From positions 744,001 to 808,000 of the forward strand of contig NZ_CP012559.1 of assembly GCF_000831645.3 (NCBI RefSeq): a DNA stretch of 64,000 bases. Reading direction: 5' to 3'. The notes under the pieces are model-generated. The model did no database searches and was not told the origin of the DNA. It was given only the letters and a program-made list of their open reading frames with translations. Position numbers and translations under genes: made by a program. Shown piece by piece: positions 61,221-64,000 of the stretch (its first letter is position 1; each line of letters opens with the position of its first letter). Origin of the DNA: Companilactobacillus heilongjiangensis. GTDB lineage: Bacteria > Bacillota > Bacilli > Lactobacillales > Lactobacillaceae.

Positions 61221-62195
61221 ATGGAGAATGACGTAAATCCAGAAGGACCAAAACCAACTGCACCAGCTAAACGCAAGAAGGAAGGTTTCTTCTACAATGT
61301 ATTCCATAATGGACCATTTCTACTGTTTGCTTTACCGGGTGCCATTTGGATGATCTTCTTCTTTTATATTCCTGTTTTTGCTAACGTAGTAGCATTCAAG
61401 GAGTTCCATTTTTCACCAGATGGATTTTTAGCCAGTTTAATGCAGAGTAAGTGGGTGGGCTTTGAAAACTTCAAATTCCTATTTACTTCAGATGCTGCCT
61501 GGTTGATCACTAAGAATACGATTTTGTATAACTTAGGATTTATTTCCTTAAACTTGGTTATCTCAGTATTCTTCGCCATCGTTATGAGTGAATTAAGACA
61601 TAAGAGATTGGTTAAAGTTTACCAAACATCAATGCTTTTGCCTTACTTCTTATCATGGGTTATCATCGGATACTTTGTAATGGCATTCTTAAACCCAGAT
61701 AAAGGTTTGCTAAACATGATGATGCACACCGACATTAACTGGTATGCGGAACCTAAGTATTGGCCATTTATCTTGCTATTCATTGGGACGTGGAAAGGTA
61801 TCGGGTATAACAGTATTTTGTACTTTGCGACTGTTATGGGTATCGATCCAACATACTATGAAGCCGCTACCGTTGATGGTGCAAGCAAGTGGCAACAAAT
61901 TAAGAACATTACGATTCCACAACTAGTTCCATTGATGACCTTGATGACAATCTTGGCTGTTGGTAATATCTTCCGTGCCGACTTCGGTTTGTTCTATCAA
62001 GTCCCACAGAACTCAGGAGCTCTATATAACGTAACCTCAGTTCTTGATACATATATCTTTAACGGATTAACATCTACCGGTGACATTGGTATGTCCAGTG
62101 CAGCCAGTCTTTATCAGTCAGTTGTTGGATGTGTCCTCTTAGTTTCAACCAACGCACTTGTTAGAAAACTTGATGGCGATTCAGCACTATTCTAG
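61221..62195 (+). CDS. Carbohydrate ABC transporter permease 1 (LplB/NgtP1-like)
   Basis: A MalF-type inner permease of 324 residues with six membrane segments. Support: LLFALPGAIWMIFFFYIPVFANVVAFKEF, WLITKNTILYNLGFI, and the EAA loop EAATVDGASKWQQIKNITIPQL (about 213-234). The LplB group carries oligosaccharides such as N-glycans in pneumococcus (NgtP1). GGGGAGGAGG lies before the ATG. First gene of an operon with a second permease and a binding protein; just downstream of the secreted GH85, so it probably takes up the released glycan. Confidence 0.92.
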   Translation: MENDVNPEGPKPTAPAKRKKEGFFYNVFHNGPFLLFALPGAIWMIFFFYIPVFANVVAFKEFHFSPDGFLASLMQSKWVGFENFKFLFTSDAAWLITKNTILYNLGFISLNLVISVFFAIVMSELRHKRLVKVYQTSMLLPYFLSWVIIGYFVMAFLNPDKGLLNMMMHTDINWYAEPKYWPFILLFIGTWKGIGYNSILYFATVMGIDPTYYEAATVDGASKWQQIKNITIPQLVPLMTLMTILAVGNIFRADFGLFYQVPQNSGALYNVTSVLDTYIFNGLTSTGDIGMSSAASLYQSVVGCVLLVSTNALVRKLDGDSALF

Positions 62196-62210
62196 GAAGG
62201 AGAATTGAAA

Positions 62211-63137
62211 TTGATTAATAAGAAGAAAAAGAAAATTGATAGCGTTTCAGTTCACTCCTTTAGTAAAGGTGCTGATTTATTCTTCAATATAATTGTTGCG
62301 ATATTCGCTATCTCATGTTTGATTCCATTGTTCTTCGTTGTGGTAATTTCATTGACAGACGAAAATGCTTTGGCAACATATGGTTACAGACTCTGGCCGA
62401 AAGTTTGGAGTTTTGCAGGTTACAGATATCTTGCAACTATGGGTGTAGAGTTACTTAGATCACTCTGGGTATCCATCTTAGTTACAGTTGTTGGTACATT
62501 GATCAACTCAACATTCACATCAACTTATGCCTATGCAATTTCAAGAAACACTTTTAAATATCGTCGTTTCTTCACGGTTTTCTGTTTGATCACGATGTTG
62601 TTCTCACCTGGTATGGTTGCTAACTATATCGTTGTAACTAACTTCTTGCACTTGAAAGATACACTTTGGGCTTTGATATTGCCAATGGCCGTCAGTCCAT
62701 TCAATATCATAGTTATGCGGACATTCTTTAAACGACAAGTTTCTGAATCAATTATCGAATCAGCCCGTATCGATGGTGCGAGTGAATTAAGAATCTTTAC
62801 GCAAATCGTTATTCCACTAGCAGTACCTGGTATCGCAACAATCAGTTTGTTCGCTGCCTTAGGATACTGGAATGATTGGTTCAACGCCTTGCTATATATC
62901 CAAAGCGACAACTTGATTCCATTGCAATACTTATTGATGAAGATTCAAGCAAATATCGAAATGCTTTCGGCAAGTTCTGGTATGGGTTCACAATTTGGTG
63001 GCAGTTTACTAGCAATTCCGAAGGAAGCAACAAGAATGGCCATGGTTGTTATTGCCACATTACCAATCGCAGTCAGCTATCCATTCTTCCAGAAATACTT
63101 TGTCCGTGGTCTAACCATCGGTGGTGTTAAGGAATAA
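62211..63137 (+). CDS. Carbohydrate ABC transporter permease 2 (YtcP/NgtP2-like)
   Basis: A MalG-type permease of 308 residues with six membrane segments and the EAA loop ESARIDGASELRIFTQIVIPLAVPG. LIPLQYLLMKIQANIEML and the C-terminal FPFFQKYFVRG-like SYPFFQKYFVRGLTIGGVKE are typical of the YtcP group. I choose the TTG at 62211 because AAGGAG at 62197-62202 is 8 bases before it; the TTG at 62205 is too near. Forms the channel with permease 1. Confidence 0.92.
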   Translation: MINKKKKKIDSVSVHSFSKGADLFFNIIVAIFAISCLIPLFFVVVISLTDENALATYGYRLWPKVWSFAGYRYLATMGVELLRSLWVSILVTVVGTLINSTFTSTYAYAISRNTFKYRRFFTVFCLITMLFSPGMVANYIVVTNFLHLKDTLWALILPMAVSPFNIIVMRTFFKRQVSESIIESARIDGASELRIFTQIVIPLAVPGIATISLFAALGYWNDWFNALLYIQSDNLIPLQYLLMKIQANIEMLSASSGMGSQFGGSLLAIPKEATRMAMVVIATLPIAVSYPFFQKYFVRGLTIGGVKE

Positions 63138-63170
63138 CTTTTATAAAAATTCAGTATCGGGGGATACAAA

Positions 63171-64000
63171 ATGAAAAAATGGGTTAAACGTGTCGTAGGA
63201 TTGTCACTTTTAGCTGTCACAGCTGTAGGATTAACAGCTTGTGGATCAAAGAAATCAGCCAGTGACAATGGCACACCAACATTGTTAATGTATCAAATTG
63301 GTGATAAACCAAAGAATTACGATAAGTTGATTGCCAACACGAATAAGGTTCTTGAGAAAAAGGCCGGAGCTAAGTTGAAGATTCAATATATCGGCTGGGG
63401 TGATTACAAGCAAAAGATGTCAGTTATCGTTTCATCTGGTGAAAAGTATGATATTGCCAAAGCTGATAACTATGCGGTTAATGCTCAAAAAGGTGCATAT
63501 ACTGATTTAACATCAATGCTACCTAAGTACGCTAAATCAGCTTATGAAGGCTTAGATCCAGCTTATATCAAAGGTAACAAGATTGACGGTAAGCTTTATG
63601 CAATGCCAATCAACTCCAATGTTTATTCAACACAAGTTATCTCATTTAATAAAAAATACTTAGACAAGTACAACATTAATGTTGATAACATCAAGTCATA
63701 CGATGATTTGGAAGATGCATTTAATCAATTCCATTCTCAAAACAAGAAAGTTTTAACATTCTCAACTGGTCCTAATTTACGTATCGGTTCTAACCTTGAT
63801 TTTGCAATCGACCAAAACTATCCATTTGCAGTTAATGCGGTTGATAACGGTAAGAAGATCATTAACCCCTATGATGACCCAGCTTATGTAGCAACATTGA
63901 AGAAGTTCCACGAATACTACAAGAAGGGCTACATTGCTAAAGATGCAGCGACTGACAACACAGACCGCCCATTGAGTGGTGACACATGGTTCGCTAGACA
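63171..64000 (+). CDS. Carbohydrate ABC transporter substrate-binding lipoprotein, 3' end beyond window
   Basis: Partial gene: 276 codons are visible and the frame is still open at the right edge. The N-terminus is a lipoprotein signal (basic start, hydrophobic stretch, lipobox LTAC near residue 24). The following sequence (LLMYQIGDKPKNYDKLIANTNKVLEKKAGAKLKIQYIGWGDYKQKM, YDIAKADNYAVNAQKGAYTDLTSMLPKYA) fits the LipO/YtcQ-type family that accompanies LplB/YtcP permeases, as NgtS does in pneumococcus. GGGGGATAC precedes the ATG at 63171, 33 bp after permease 2. Confidence 0.9.
   Translation, partial: MKKWVKRVVGLSLLAVTAVGLTACGSKKSASDNGTPTLLMYQIGDKPKNYDKLIANTNKVLEKKAGAKLKIQYIGWGDYKQKMSVIVSSGEKYDIAKADNYAVNAQKGAYTDLTSMLPKYAKSAYEGLDPAYIKGNKIDGKLYAMPINSNVYSTQVISFNKKYLDKYNINVDNIKSYDDLEDAFNQFHSQNKKVLTFSTGPNLRIGSNLDFAIDQNYPFAVNAVDNGKKIINPYDDPAYVATLKKFHEYYKKGYIAKDAATDNTDRPLSGDTWFAR

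Overview
The window looks like part of the chromosome of a low-GC Gram-positive bacterium of the Lactobacillaceae (Companilactobacillus-like is my guess; I cannot name a species). The reasons are the AT-rich codon use, strong AGGAGG-type ribosome sites with some TTG starts, SLAP-type surface domains, two LTA synthases, PTS systems with cre-like boxes, and a gallate-type decarboxylase set. I saw no rRNA, tRNA, CRISPR array, phage gene or transposase.

Layout. 1-3796: methionine ABC importer (metQ-metN-metP-metQ2). 3946-8763: small unknown genes, an XRE/TPR regulator, an SRPBCC protein, two tandem PspC mini-proteins, a Cof-type HAD phosphatase and a LysR regulator. 8726-11050: UvrD-like helicase. 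11987-14451: lpdC-lpdB-lpdD (phenolic acid decarboxylase). 14490-22065: coaBC, a domain-permuted GH3 beta-glucosidase, an FMN reductase, a 3D-domain wall protein behind a WalR-like box, and a GH1 6-phospho-beta-glucosidase. 23427-31595: two PTS gene sets of the glucose/glucoside superfamily with a TIM-barrel isomerase, an AlsE/Rpe-like epimerase, an RpiB-like isomerase and DeoR and LacI regulators, probably for one or two uncommon sugars. 31730-35852: 2-hydroxyacid dehydrogenase, HAD phosphatase and a two-component system. 36011-47177: cell-envelope genes (DUF285/SLAP surface protein, two LtaS paralogues, VanZ-like protein, L,D-transpeptidase) and pgi.

47239 to the right edge is a coherent high-mannose N-glycan or mannoprotein utilisation locus. 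It has a secreted GH85 endo-beta-N-acetylglucosaminidase, a carbohydrate ABC importer (two permeases, a lipoprotein cut off by the window end, and an MsmK-type ATPase), and cytoplasmic alpha-mannosidases of families GH92, GH125 and GH38, with GntR/LacI-type and PucR-type regulators. The gene-family set matches the pneumococcal N-glycan pathway, and cre-like boxes sit in front of most transcription units.

The most unusual thing is a family of 11 dispersed intergenic repeats (named R1-R11 here), each about 180-195 bp (one is a 104-bp deletion form). Each can fold into a giant cloverleaf: a 15-25 bp outer stem enclosing three hairpin arms. The outer stems differ completely in sequence between subfamilies yet stay paired within each copy, and the arms show compensatory changes. 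Eight of the 11 form four pairs with the 5' ends facing each other across 138-205 bp. I do not recognise the family. It behaves like a structured mobile element (MITE/REP-like) or structured RNA, and it fills almost every intergenic gap over 400 bp in the window.
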